Below, piece after piece: positions 25,002-34,354 of a stretch of DNA of 64,000 nucleotides. The position numbers and the translations under genes are program-made. The notes under the pieces were generated by a model, which was not told where the DNA came from, did not search any database, and saw only the letters and a program-made list of their open reading frames with translations. Positions within the stretch are counted from its first letter, which is position 1. Each line of letters starts with the position of its first letter. The DNA comes from Flavobacterium acetivorans (lineage in GTDB: Bacteria > Bacteroidota > Bacteroidia > Flavobacteriales > Flavobacteriaceae): assembly GCF_020911885.1 (NCBI RefSeq), contig NZ_CP087132.1:868001-932000 (forward strand). Reading direction: 5' to 3'.

Positions 25002-26467
25002 GAATAATTTTTACGTTTTATAATTTTGATTAATATTTCTTTTTCGTTGTAATAAATAAAATACAGGAATATGATTAATAACGCAATTCCTACGAAGTAA
25101 TTCTCTCTAAAACCGTAAAAAGATACCACAGAGAAAAATATGGATAGCGAAAGATAGGCTCCTATTTTTTTTAAATCATAAGGAATCGGATAATATTTAT
25201 TGCCCAGATAGTAGGAAATGAGCATCATACTTCCATAAGCAGCAATAGTTGCAATGGCCGACCCCATATAACTCATTGATGGAATCAACAAATAATTAAG
25301 CGCCAAAGTAATTAGCGCTCCTACTATTGAAATATAAGCACCAATATAAGTCTTATCGATCAATTTATACCAAACAGAAAGATTCGTGTAAATCCCCAAA
25401 AAGAAATTGGCCAAAATAATTAAAGGAACCACTTTCATTGCAACCCAATAGGAACTGTCACGAATCATCAACAATTTAAAAAGATCAGCAAATACAATTA
25501 CCGACAATAAAATAAAAGAACCAAAGATGACAAAGTATTTGGTTACCATCGCATAAGTCTGTGGCGCATTTTTATCTGAGGCATGGCTAAAGAAAAAAGG
25601 TTCAATTCCCAAAGTATAAGCCGTACGGTACAAAACCATAAACAAACCTAATTTATAACAAGCCGAATAGACACCCACTTCTGCTTCGGCAATATTGGGC
25701 GGTAATAATTTAGACAAAAGAATTTTATCAAATTGTTCATTAATAGCAAAGGCAATTCCGGCAACCATGATGGGCATTCCATAACGCATCATTTTTTTCC
25801 ATAATTGGAAATCAAATTTCCATTTTAAATACACATAATCAGGGGAAATTGCTACAAAAGTCAATAAACTGGCTATAATATTAGCCAGGAAAATATATCC
25901 CATTTGAAAATTCTCTACATACAAAGAACTCACAAAACCATCTGGGTTTACCTCTGTCAATTTAGGAAAATAAAGCAAAAACAGTACACTTAGTATCAAA
26001 TTTACCAGCACATTCCCAATTTTAATGATCGCGTATACCATTGGTTTTTGATACGCTCTTAATTTTGAAAAAGGTATAATAACTAAAGCATCCAGAGCCA
26101 GAATCCAAATAGTATAAGAGATATACTGAGAATCTATTCCAGACCATACCGCTAAAGTATTGCGAAATAACAAAGCGGCAAATAAAAAGAGTATTGTAGT
26201 CCAAAAAATAGAAACCATAGAGGTTTCCAGCACCGACTTTTTATCTTTTTCATTGTTGTAGAACCTGAAAAAAGCTGTTTCCATTCCATAAGCCAAAATA
26301 ACATTGAAAAAGATCATGTAGGCAAAAATAACGGATACTTTTCCATACTCGGCCTTTGGCAATAAATCGGTATAAAGCGGAACCAATAAGAAGCTGAACA
26401 TTCGCGGTAAAACCGTCGCGAGTCCATATATGGCTGTTTGTTTAAAAAGATTTTTATATAATCCCAA
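24998..26467 (-). CDS. Oligosaccharide flippase / polysaccharide biosynthesis protein (MOP superfamily)
   Basis: 489 residues with about 14 hydrophobic helices. The N-terminus LYKNLFKQTAIYGLATVLPRMFSFLLVPLYT is typical of Wzx-like flippases of Bacteroidota. It should flip lipid-linked oligosaccharides across the inner membrane. The start codon in this frame is TTG (26465-26467), the only one giving the complete first helix. The last residues KRKNYS and the stop lie at or in the palindrome at 24974-25001, so the C-terminus may have been trimmed or extended by its insertion. Next to dut and a nucleotidyltransferase, but no full polysaccharide cluster is here. Confidence 0.9.
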   Translation of the reverse strand: MGLYKNLFKQTAIYGLATVLPRMFSFLLVPLYTDLLPKAEYGKVSVIFAYMIFFNVILAYGMETAFFRFYNNEKDKKSVLETSMVSIFWTTILFLFAALLFRNTLAVWSGIDSQYISYTIWILALDALVIIPFSKLRAYQKPMVYAIIKIGNVLVNLILSVLFLLYFPKLTEVNPDGFVSSLYVENFQMGYIFLANIIASLLTFVAISPDYVYLKWKFDFQLWKKMMRYGMPIMVAGIAFAINEQFDKILLSKLLPPNIAEAEVGVYSACYKLGLFMVLYRTAYTLGIEPFFFSHASDKNAPQTYAMVTKYFVIFGSFILLSVIVFADLFKLLMIRDSSYWVAMKVVPLIILANFFLGIYTNLSVWYKLIDKTYIGAYISIVGALITLALNYLLIPSMSYMGSAIATIAAYGSMMLISYYLGNKYYPIPYDLKKIGAYLSLSIFFSVVSFYGFRENYFVGIALLIIFLYFIYYNEKEILIKIIKRKNYS

Positions 26468-26526
26468 AATGCTGTCTCTTATTAATTTCTAGGAAACAAA
26501 AATAACTAAATCTTTGGTTTATTCCT

Positions 26527-27003
26527 TCAAGGATGAACAATGATTGGTTTTTCTTTTACACCGGCGATTTTGTAGTAAAATGTTTTTGTTTTTAATTTAT
26601 ATTCCAATACCGCTTCCGTTGGTTTTAAATCAAATTTTGGTGGTACAATCACAGGTGCCTTATTTCCATATTCCTTTAAGGAATCACTATCTAAAATGAA
26701 GTCTTGCTGCGCTTGATTAGGATAAAAATGAGCCACAAAAACTTTTTCACTTTTCATTTCCAGCTTGGCTTGCTCATGGCGAAAATAGATGGTATCCAAA
26801 AACATCCCTTCCTTAATCGGATTCTTCAATTCAATAAAAAAATCCAAGACTTGATTAGATTTATCCTGTCCTGCATTTTGCCTTTGAAAATAAACCGCCG
26901 CTATTTCTTGGGGGAAATCCTTTTGATCAGTTGGTTTACATCCACAAGAAAACAGACTAAAAGTGATCAAAACTAAGAAAATACTTTTTGTAATAAGTCT
27001 CAT
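26527..27003 (-). CDS. Hypothetical lipoprotein
   Basis: 158 residues with signal LVLITFSLFSC (Cys near 20, followed by GC). The mature part has no domain I recognise; it contains charged beta-strand-like segments (VLDFFIELKNPIKEGMFLDT, AVLEYKLKTKTFYYKIAGV) and could be an Ig-like fold. It lies 11 bases after the GNAT gene on the same strand, so they may be co-transcribed. Confidence 0.65.
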   Translation of the reverse strand: MRLITKSIFLVLITFSLFSCGCKPTDQKDFPQEIAAVYFQRQNAGQDKSNQVLDFFIELKNPIKEGMFLDTIYFRHEQAKLEMKSEKVFVAHFYPNQAQQDFILDSDSLKEYGNKAPVIVPPKFDLKPTEAVLEYKLKTKTFYYKIAGVKEKPIIVHP

Positions 27004-27014
27004 TTACAATTGAT

Positions 27015-27458
27015 TTAGGATATGCCTTCTTCGTTTAATATCTTTAAAAAGTGAAATCCTCTAGGAGCATAACCTTGGTTGTAATAAAATCGATGTGCTT
27101 TGAAATTTCCGGTAAATGCATCCAAAACTATCATCGAACAATTCATTTCTTTGGCCTTTTGGTCAACATAATCCGTCATCATTTTACCAATACCTTTCGA
27201 ACGATGATCTGGATGGACTATAAAATTATCGATTTCTAAATACTTTCCAGACCACAGTTTAGTACCGGACCATAAACCACTTATACCTACGCAAATCTCA
27301 TTTTCAAAAACAGCTATTTGTTGGTAATTACGTGGAATCATTTCCTGCAGATAGGATTCGTATTTCTCAAACGAAAATTTAGGATACAGATGCTTCATCA
27401 TCTCAATTTGATCCAGCATCTCCTCTTGGGTAGTCAATTCTTTAATGTACAAGTGCAT
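27015..27458 (-). CDS. GNAT family N-acetyltransferase
   Basis: 147 residues, one acetyltransferase domain. The acetyl-CoA loop is HPDHRSKGIGKMMTDYVDQ (residues about 86-104, the R/Q-x-x-G-x-G/A pattern as RSKGIG), and motif B ends FTGNFKAHRFYYNQGY. It transfers acetyl from acetyl-CoA to an unknown amine. Small orphan members of this family are common and context does not tell the substrate. Confidence 0.9.
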   Translation of the reverse strand: MHLYIKELTTQEEMLDQIEMMKHLYPKFSFEKYESYLQEMIPRNYQQIAVFENEICVGISGLWSGTKLWSGKYLEIDNFIVHPDHRSKGIGKMMTDYVDQKAKEMNCSMIVLDAFTGNFKAHRFYYNQGYAPRGFHFLKILNEEGIS

Positions 27459-27554
27459 ATTCTTTAATGAATAAATTTAAACATTAAAATTAATCAAAAA
27501 AAACACGACAATCCTTTCCACTAGACAATAGTTATTGTTATATATAAAAGTTTA

Positions 27555-27995
27555 TTATTTATAATTAGTAGTCTGATTACCTGTAACAGGACTTTTGTCA
27601 AGTCTAATCTTTAAATCAAAATCGACTTTTTCTACAGCATTATTTTTTATAAAATTAGGACAAAATAAATTATTCATTACCAAAAAAATACCGCGATGGT
27701 TCCCCATCCTTAAGATTTTATGTTCAATATCATCTAATGATAAAGCATATTTAGCAACTTTAATTCTTTTTACCTGAAAAATAGTTTTTTCATTAATTTT
27801 CTCTAAATTCATAATTAAAACATAAGCATTATAAATATTAGTCCAAAAAATTCCTTTCAACTCATCATTGTTTAAAAAAGAGTGTAATTTTTTATCTTTT
27901 ACAAAATAAAGCTCTCTTCTGAGCAATGAAGTATCATATCCCAATTTTACACTCAATAAAATACTTTCAGACAAGCGAATTAAAGAATTATCCAT
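27555..27995 (-). pseudogene. C-terminally truncated DUF547 protein
   Basis: 147 residues if ATG 27995 is used (28007 is also possible; the longer frame starts with TTG). The N-terminal half matches DUF547: LSESILLSVKLGYDTSLLRR, KGIFWTNIYNAYV and LSLDDIEHKILRMGNHRG. Complete members continue with a block of the type HFALNCGAKSCPP and about 80-100 more residues. Here the protein instead ends LDKSPVTGNQTTNYK. It is probably a decayed gene. It has no clear operon partner; the stop lies in an AT-rich intergenic stretch. Confidence 0.6.
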
Positions 27996-28080
27996 ACCTA
28001 ATAGCATTAAAATTAGCAAATTAATTTCGTAAATGTAAACTTTTATTTACAAATAACTACAGGTATTTATACTTGGTTTG

Positions 28081-28129
28081 TACCAATAAAAAAAGAGCCA
28101 ACAAAATGTTGGCTCTTTTTTTATTGGTA
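28081..28129. terminator. Strong bidirectional terminator after the atp operon
   Basis: Twenty-three-base perfect arms (28081-28103 and 28107-28129) with a 3-base loop; the core is AGAGCCAACA/TGTTGGCTCT with A7/T7 tracts. It lies 58 bases past the atpG stop and upstream of the DUF547 remnant. Confidence 0.92.
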
Positions 28130-28186
28130 TGAATGCTACTTATTTTTTCAAATATTCACATTTTAAACTTTAAAATTTGAATCTTA

Positions 28187-29047
28187 TTATCCTTTCAACG
28201 CTTCTGCTCCACCAACAATCTCCAAGATTTCATTAGTAATAGCAGCCTGACGGGCTTTGTTGTAAGTTAATTTCAATTGATTTCTCAATTCAGTTGCATT
28301 ATCAGTTGCTTTATGCATAGCAGTCATACGAGCACCATGTTCTGAAGCAAATGAATCTCTGATCCCTTTATACAATTGTGTTTTCAATGATTTTGGAATC
28401 AAAGTCAATACAATTTCTTCTTTTGAAGGTTCAAAAATATAATCGCTCGCTGAAAGATTTAAGTCCGTTTTTAAGGGTGCTAATGGTAAAAACTGCTCTG
28501 TTTGAACAATTTGAGTAGCAGCATTTTTAAACTGATTGTAAATCAATTCTATTTTATCATATTCACCCGAAACAAATTTTTGAGTTAATGTTTCTGCAAT
28601 AGCAGCCACATTATCAAAAGTCAAATTGTCATAAACAGCACTTTGATTGTCAACAACTGTATTTGTCTTGCTCAAAACATCGTTTCCTTTTTTACCAATG
28701 GCAAAAATATCAACTTGTTTCCCAGCATAAAATGCAGAGCGATTTTTAGCTTCCTTAATTATATTAGTGTTAAAAGCACCACACAAACCTCTGTTAGAAG
28801 TGATAGCAACAACCAATACTTTTTTTACCTCACGTTGAGTGGTAAATTCTCCACCAATATCACCGTCTAGTGTAGCGGAAAGATTTTGTAATAATTCCGT
28901 TAATTTTTCGGCATAAGGGCGCATGGCTGTAATTGCATCTTGAGCTTTCTTAAGCTTAGCTGCAGAAACCATTTTCATCGCAGATGTAATTTGCATCGTT
29001 GATGAAACGGAAGTAATTCTATTACGGATTTCCTTTAAATTTGCCAT
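28187..29047 (-). CDS. atpG: F0F1 ATP synthase subunit gamma
   Basis: 286 residues, normal length. N-terminus MANLKEIRNRITSVSSTMQITSAMKMVSAAKL and C-terminus ATDNATELRNQLKLTYNKARQAAITNEILEIVGGAEAL are the two coiled-coil ends that form the rotor shaft. The central shaft turns inside the alpha3beta3 head. It is last in the operon; a long hairpin separates it from atpA. Confidence 0.98.
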   Translation of the reverse strand: MANLKEIRNRITSVSSTMQITSAMKMVSAAKLKKAQDAITAMRPYAEKLTELLQNLSATLDGDIGGEFTTQREVKKVLVVAITSNRGLCGAFNTNIIKEAKNRSAFYAGKQVDIFAIGKKGNDVLSKTNTVVDNQSAVYDNLTFDNVAAIAETLTQKFVSGEYDKIELIYNQFKNAATQIVQTEQFLPLAPLKTDLNLSASDYIFEPSKEEIVLTLIPKSLKTQLYKGIRDSFASEHGARMTAMHKATDNATELRNQLKLTYNKARQAAITNEILEIVGGAEALKG

Positions 29048-29063
29048 TTTATTTATTGTGAAA

Positions 29064-29116
29064 AGTGAGAAATGAAAAGCGAATAGTTTAGAACTACTCC
29101 CTTTTCACTATTCACT
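29064..29116. repeat. Imperfect 25-bp inverted repeat between atpA and atpG
   Basis: Arms 29064-29088 and 29092-29116 pair with a 3-base loop; paired blocks are AGTGA/TCACT, ATGAAAAG/CTTTTCAC and GAATAGTT/AACTACTC with two G-U pairs and short internal mismatches. It fills almost all of the 73-base gap. Confidence 0.8.
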
Positions 29117-29120
29117 AGTA

Positions 29121-30698
29121 TTAGTTATATTTTGCTGAAACTTCTTTTGCTACAGATTGAATTACATCCGTAATTTCGTCTGTTAACTTCCCTGCTTTCA
29201 AAGCATCAAGTGTAGCTCTGTGCTTGTTGTTCATGAATTCTAAGAATTCTTTCTCAAATTCTTTCACTTTTTCAACAGGAACATTTTTCAATAAGTTTTT
29301 AGAACCAGCGTAGATAATTGCTACTTGGTCTTCAACCGTATAAGGATCATTCAAACCTTGTTTCAAGATTTCAACGTTTCTTTTCCCTTTTTCAATTACG
29401 TTCAATGTAACAGCATCAAGATCAGAACCAAATTTAGCAAAGGCTTCCAATTCACGGAATTGAGCCTGGTCTAATTTTAAAGTACCTGATACTTTTTTCA
29501 TTGATTTAATTTGAGCATTACCTCCAACACGAGATACTGAGATACCTACGTTAATTGCCGGACGAACTCCTGAGTTAAACAAATCTCCATCAAGGAAAAT
29601 TTGACCATCAGTAATCGAAATTACGTTTGTTGGGATATATGCAGAAACGTCACCAGCCTGAGTTTCGATAATTGGTAAAGCTGTCAATGAACCACCACCT
29701 TTAACGATTCCTTTGATAGAATCTGGTAAATCATTCATGTTTTTAGCAATTCCGTCATCAGCAATTACTTTACAAGCACGCTCTAATAAACGAGAGTGTA
29801 GGTAAAAAACGTCTCCAGGATATGCCTCACGTCCCGGTGGTCTTCTTAATAAAAGAGAAACCTCACGGTAAGCAACAGCTTGTTTAGATAAATCATCATA
29901 AACAATTAAAGCCGGACGACCTGAATCTCTAAAATATTCTCCAATTGCAGCACCTGCGAAAGGAGCATAAACTTGCATTGGAGCTGGATCAGAAGCATTA
30001 GCAGCAACGATAACTGTGTAAGCCATTGCACCTTTTTCTTCTAACATTTTAGCAATTCCTGCTACTGTCGAAGCTTTTTGCCCGATAGCAACATATATAC
30101 AGAACACAGGTTTTCCTGCATCGTAAAATTCTTTTTGATTTAAGATGGTATCAATACAAACAGTTGATTTACCTGTTTGACGGTCACCAATAACCAATTC
30201 ACGTTGTCCACGACCAACCGGGATCATAGCATCTACTGCTTTTACACCTGTTTGTAATGGTTCAGTTACCGGCTGACGGAAGATAACTCCAGGAGCTTTT
30301 CTTTCTAATGGCATTTCGTATAAGTCTCCACCAATTGGTCCTTTTCCATCAATTGGAAAACCAAGAGTGTTTACTACACGTCCTACCATTTGCTCACCTA
30401 CTTTAAGAGAAGCGATACGTTGTGTTCTTTTTGCAGTAGAACCTTCTTTGATTCCTGTTGATGGTCCTAAAAGTACCACCCCAACATTGTCCTCTTCAAG
30501 ATTCAATACAATAGCCTCAAGACCATTGTCAAATTCTACTAACTCACCATATTGAACATTTGAAAGCCCGTAAATACGAGCAATACCATCTCCAACTTGA
30601 AGTACTGTTCCTACTTCTTCTAGCGTAGCGCCAGATTCGAAACCTTCTACTTGCTTTCTTAATATTGCTGAAATTTCAGCAGGTTTGATTTCCGCCAT
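29121..30698 (-). CDS. atpA: F0F1 ATP synthase subunit alpha
   Basis: 525 residues. Walker A is GDRQTGKS (about 171-178), the alpha signature [13 protein letters not shown] is present, and the N-terminal beta-barrel and C-terminal helical domains have usual lengths. It forms the non-catalytic subunits of F1. It follows atpH by 38 bases. Confidence 0.98.
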   Translation of the reverse strand: MAEIKPAEISAILRKQVEGFESGATLEEVGTVLQVGDGIARIYGLSNVQYGELVEFDNGLEAIVLNLEEDNVGVVLLGPSTGIKEGSTAKRTQRIASLKVGEQMVGRVVNTLGFPIDGKGPIGGDLYEMPLERKAPGVIFRQPVTEPLQTGVKAVDAMIPVGRGQRELVIGDRQTGKSTVCIDTILNQKEFYDAGKPVFCIYVAIGQKASTVAGIAKMLEEKGAMAYTVIVAANASDPAPMQVYAPFAGAAIGEYFRDSGRPALIVYDDLSKQAVAYREVSLLLRRPPGREAYPGDVFYLHSRLLERACKVIADDGIAKNMNDLPDSIKGIVKGGGSLTALPIIETQAGDVSAYIPTNVISITDGQIFLDGDLFNSGVRPAINVGISVSRVGGNAQIKSMKKVSGTLKLDQAQFRELEAFAKFGSDLDAVTLNVIEKGKRNVEILKQGLNDPYTVEDQVAIIYAGSKNLLKNVPVEKVKEFEKEFLEFMNNKHRATLDALKAGKLTDEITDVIQSVAKEVSAKYN

Positions 30699-30736
30699 CT
30701 TAATTTATAATTTAGACACTTTAACGTGCGATAAAA

Positions 30737-31270
30737 CTAGTTACTTAATTCTCTTTTTAATACTTGTAATCTATTAGCAACAGAAGCATTGTACTCCTTA
30801 TCACCAATTCTTAAAATAAATCCTCCAATAATAGATGGATCTATCGTATTTACTATTGTAATTTTTTTATTTGAAAATTCTTTGATTTTTTCAGAAACTT
30901 TTGCTTCTAAAACGGAATCCATTGGAGTTGCTGTAGTTACTTTTACTACTTGATATCCATTGTTTTCATCTGATAAAAGAATGTATTGAGAAACAACATC
31001 TCCTAAAATTTCAAATCTTTTGTTTTCGAATAATAAACGGAAAAGACTTTTAGTCACTCCTGTTGTACTCGCAAAAACTTCTGTCAAAGCACTTTCCTTA
31101 ACACTAACCGAAATGGTAGGATTTTGAATAAAATTATTCAATTCCTCATTTCCATTGATTGTTGAAGAAATTAAAGCCATGTCTTTATAAACTTCTTGCT
31201 CATTTCCTGCAGAAATAGCTAAGTCTAAGAATGCTTTTGCATAACGAATTGCTGCTCTAGTTCCTGACAT
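30737..31270 (-). CDS. atpH: F0F1 ATP synthase subunit delta (OSCP)
   Basis: 177 residues. N-terminal six-helix bundle begins GTRAAIRYAKAFLDLAISAG; the C-terminal end DPSIIGGFILRIGDKEYNASVANRL is the usual OSCP signature. It ties the peripheral stalk to the top of F1. Only 4 bases separate it from atpF. Confidence 0.97.
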   Translation of the reverse strand: MSGTRAAIRYAKAFLDLAISAGNEQEVYKDMALISSTINGNEELNNFIQNPTISVSVKESALTEVFASTTGVTKSLFRLLFENKRFEILGDVVSQYILLSDENNGYQVVKVTTATPMDSVLEAKVSEKIKEFSNKKITIVNTIDPSIIGGFILRIGDKEYNASVANRLQVLKRELSN

Positions 31271-31274
31271 AATT

Positions 31275-31766
31275 TTAGTTTAATTTTACGTCACCTAACA
31301 TTTTCTCAACTAATTTAGTTTGAGCTTCTTTATTAGATAATTCGTCTTTCAATAATTTCTCTGCAATATTAAGTGACAAAGTAGAAACCTGAGTTTTCAA
31401 TTCAGCCATAGCCGCATTTTTCTCCGCTTCAATAGCCGCTTTGGCTTGTGCTATCAATCGCTCTCCTTGAACTTGCGCTTCTTTTTTAGAATCAGCAATC
31501 ATTTTGTCTCTCATATCACGAGCTTCTTTTAACAAAGCATCACGTTCTATTCTTGCTTCTTGTAAGATGCGCTCATTGTCAGCAGTTAAATTCTGCATTT
31601 CTAAACGAGCAGCCTCAGCAGATGCTAAAGCATTATTAATAGATTCTTCACGACCTTTTACCGCTCCCAAAATTGGTTTCCAGGCAAATTTTCTTAAAAG
31701 AAGAAAGAAAACAAAGAAAATGATCGATGTCCAAAAAATTAAACTCTCCGGTGCTGTAAGATTCAT
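31275..31766 (-). CDS. atpF: F0F1 ATP synthase subunit b
   Basis: 163 residues. One N-terminal membrane helix (SLIFWTSIIFFVFFLLLRKFAW) followed by a long charged helix (GREESINNALASAEAARLEM onward) forming the peripheral stalk dimer. It links subunit a with delta. Confidence 0.97.
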   Translation of the reverse strand: MNLTAPESLIFWTSIIFFVFFLLLRKFAWKPILGAVKGREESINNALASAEAARLEMQNLTADNERILQEARIERDALLKEARDMRDKMIADSKKEAQVQGERLIAQAKAAIEAEKNAAMAELKTQVSTLSLNIAEKLLKDELSNKEAQTKLVEKMLGDVKLN

Positions 31767-31848
31767 ATAGGTATATTTAAAATAATTTTTTCATTTTAGA
31801 AATAAAAACTTCCTGTAGCCAACCGCCACAGGAAATTTTAATTTTTAA

Positions 31849-32067
<219 letters not shown>

Positions 32068-32089
32068 TTAATAATTAATAAAACTCTGA

Positions 32090-33229
32090 TTAATGATGAT
32101 CATGCTCTGCTACAGCCTGACCAATAAATAATGCTGACAACAGTGTAAACACGTATGCTTGTAAAGCTGCCACTAACATTTCTAATACACTCATGAATAA
32201 AACGAAGGCTCCTGAGATAGGAGAAACCCATACCGTTTCAAAAATGAAGATTAACGAAAACAAACTTAAGATAATAATATGTCCTGCAGTGATGTTAGCA
32301 AATAAACGAATCATCAATGCAAAAGGTTTTGTCAACATCCCAATGATTTCAACAGGAATCATAATTGGGTATAATGCTTTTGGTACCGGCGGAGTCAAAA
32401 TATGCTTCCAGTAATCTTTGTTTCCACTGAAAGAAGTTACAAGGAAAGTGATCAAAGCCAATACAAAAGTAAAGTAAATATTTCCGGTTAAGTTTGAACT
32501 GAATGGGAAAAACGGAATCAAACCAATAAGGTTGTTAATCCAAATAAAGAAAAAGATAGTCAAAAGATACGGCATGTATTTAGCGTACTTTTTTGTACCA
32601 ATATTTGGAATTGCAATTTCATCTCTAACAAATACCACCAATGGCTCTAAGAAACCTGCGATTCCTTTTGGCGCTAATTGATTTTTTCCATAAGAACGGG
32701 CTACAGCAAAAAACAACAAGAACAAAACGATTGCCGACATCATCATAGAGAAAACATTCTTTGTGATGGAAAAATCCAAAGGTCTGGCATCAAATTCAAA
32801 TGCTCCGTTTTTTCTTTGCTCTTCTGTTAAACTTTCAAATTTATCAGCGTAAAAAATAATTTCATTGTAACGAACTAAACGTTGTCCGTTTACAGAAACC
32901 ACATGTTCTCCTGAATTATCATGGTGAAATTGCTCTGCAGAGAAAATTTCCAAACCATTATTTGTCCATAAAATTACAGGCAAATAAAAAGAAATTGGGT
33001 GTCCGCCAATGTCAGCGATATGAAACTCATGAGAATCCCCAATATGGGAATTAATCAATTCAGTCGCATTAAATTCTTTTTCTTCGTGCGCTACTTGAAC
33101 GCCATGCTCCGCAACAGCTTCATTAACAACTGGAATACTATCAACCCCAGGATTTGCAAATCCAAAGTAAGGAATACTGGCTACTAAAGCAACTAATAAG
33201 AACTGAACAGGTTTATTTGAAAATACCAT
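32090..33229 (-). CDS. atpB: F0F1 ATP synthase subunit a
   Basis: 379 residues, longer than the E. coli protein because of an N-terminal periplasmic extension of about 130 residues typical of Bacteroidota (signal-like start, then FNATELINSHIGDSHEFHIAD). The membrane part carries LMIRLFANITAGHIIILSL with the essential Arg in helix 4, and ends SALFIGQAVAEHDHH. It provides proton half-channels. A TACCTTTG -7 box lies 41 bases upstream. Confidence 0.96.
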   Translation of the reverse strand: MVFSNKPVQFLLVALVASIPYFGFANPGVDSIPVVNEAVAEHGVQVAHEEKEFNATELINSHIGDSHEFHIADIGGHPISFYLPVILWTNNGLEIFSAEQFHHDNSGEHVVSVNGQRLVRYNEIIFYADKFESLTEEQRKNGAFEFDARPLDFSITKNVFSMMMSAIVLFLLFFAVARSYGKNQLAPKGIAGFLEPLVVFVRDEIAIPNIGTKKYAKYMPYLLTIFFFIWINNLIGLIPFFPFSSNLTGNIYFTFVLALITFLVTSFSGNKDYWKHILTPPVPKALYPIMIPVEIIGMLTKPFALMIRLFANITAGHIIILSLFSLIFIFETVWVSPISGAFVLFMSVLEMLVAALQAYVFTLLSALFIGQAVAEHDHH

Positions 33230-33270
33230 TATTAAATTGTGTGTCTAATTTTACGTTTCAAAATTTTTTG

Positions 33271-33278
33271 CAAAGGTA
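33271..33278 (-). promoter_or_regulatory. -7 box (TACCTTTG) upstream of atpB
   Basis: Exact TAnnTTTG on the minus strand, 41 bases before the atpB ATG in a 136-base gap. No TTG at 17-23 bases upstream. It suggests an internal promoter raising atp expression above the sprE part of the operon. Confidence 0.55.
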
Positions 33279-33365
33279 CATAATTTATTCACAATTGAAA
33301 ATATATCATTTTGTTTTTAGATGTTATATTCCAATTAAATGACTTTGTTTTAAAAAAACGAGCAT

Positions 33366-33749
33366 TTATTGTTTGTTTATTAAGCGAATCGCGAAAAAAG
33401 TTTCGAAAAACAAAAACAAAAAATAAGGGATAAAAAAAGCACTGACATCAGGAATTTTGCTTTTCAGATCTGATTGTAATAAAGGGATTAGGAAAACTAT
33501 CGCTGCCATCATCTTAATCAAGCTAAGACCCATAAAAGCAAAACCGGTTTTGTCAGCAAAGGTTTTGTTTACAAAAATTAAAAAAGCATAAGAAAGCACT
33601 GTAACTATAAAATGAAAAACATAAATACTCCAGGTCGAATAAAAAAAGAGCGTTTTTTCAAAAAAAGAACCTACTATATAATATTGTATGAAAAACAATA
33701 CAAGGGAAAAAGGGATTAGTAACTTTAGGTATTTGTAAAATTGTTGCAT
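33366..33749 (-). CDS. Membrane protein of the atp operon (DUF6168-like, AtpI-like position)
   Basis: 127 residues with four hydrophobic helices (LIPFSLVLFFIQYYIVGSFF; FHFIVTVLSYAFLIFV; LIKMMAAIVFLIPLL; FFIPYFLFLFFETFFAI). It lies just before atpB and shares its first base with the last of the AtpZ-like gene. AtpI-type proteins help assemble the c-ring, and position and topology fit such a role, though sequence similarity to AtpI itself is not obvious. Confidence 0.7.
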   Translation of the reverse strand: MQQFYKYLKLLIPFSLVLFFIQYYIVGSFFEKTLFFYSTWSIYVFHFIVTVLSYAFLIFVNKTFADKTGFAFMGLSLIKMMAAIVFLIPLLQSDLKSKIPDVSAFFIPYFLFLFFETFFAIRLINKQ

Positions 33750-33973
33750 TAGTCTTCTTTGTTTAAATTTTTAACCTGCCTAATAACATTGTATAATGCT
33801 ATAAGAACAGATACCAGTGATAATATTATAGTAAAAATAGCCGTGCCGGTATATTTCTCGTCAAGCCAAATCCCTAAATAAGTAAAGCAAAAAATGATTA
33901 CTCCCATTTGAAAAGGAATATTCATCATCGCTAACCATTTACTAGTTTGATTTTTGCTTGGTTTCTTGTCCAT
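33749..33973 (-). CDS. AtpZ/AtpI family membrane protein
   Basis: 74 residues, two helices: MNIPFQMGVIIFCFTYLGIWLD and TAIFTIILSLVSVLIALYNVI. The GIWLDEKYTGT turn is the AtpZ signature. It overlaps the bactofilin gene by 32 bases, a sign of translational coupling. AtpZ/AtpI proteins have been linked to ATP synthase assembly and magnesium or calcium handling. Confidence 0.85.
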   Translation of the reverse strand: MDKKPSKNQTSKWLAMMNIPFQMGVIIFCFTYLGIWLDEKYTGTAIFTIILSLVSVLIALYNVIRQVKNLNKED

Positions 33974-34349
33974 CAGGAAGTGATTGTTTTTTTGTATCAG
34001 TACTCATGGTACATGAGGCACTAAAATCAGCACCGGGTTCTACTGATAATTTCCCTACGCTAACTTCTCCATGAATACTAGCGGTGGCTTTTACGTTTAG
34101 AATTTCGGTAACTTGAATAGTTCCATTAAATTTACCTTCAATATCCGCATTATTGCAAACGATGTCTCCGGTAACACTTCCGGCAGGACCAATAACCAGT
34201 TTGCCGGTAGATTTGAAATTTCCCGTCAATTCTCCGTCAAGCCTAAAATCAGCCTGAGAAATAATATCTCCTTTTATAATCGTTCCTTCTACAATTCTAT
34301 TGGTTTTCCCTAAAAGATCGGTGTAGGGCTTCGCTTTTTTATCAAACAT
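33942..34349 (-). CDS. Bactofilin (polymer-forming cytoskeletal protein)
   Basis: 135 residues. The core DUF583 region (about 15-115) shows repeated beta-helix turns: NRIVEGTIIKGDIISQADFRLDG, GSVTGDIVCNNADIEGKFNG, ASIHGEVSVGKLSVEPGA. Both ends are short and polar. Bactofilins self-assemble without nucleotide and organise cell shape or envelope machines. The gene lies 5 bases after sprE and overlaps the AtpZ-like gene. Confidence 0.93.
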   Translation of the reverse strand: MFDKKAKPYTDLLGKTNRIVEGTIIKGDIISQADFRLDGELTGNFKSTGKLVIGPAGSVTGDIVCNNADIEGKFNGTIQVTEILNVKATASIHGEVSVGKLSVEPGADFSASCTMSTDTKKQSLPDGQETKQKSN

Positions 34350-34354
34350 TTTTT

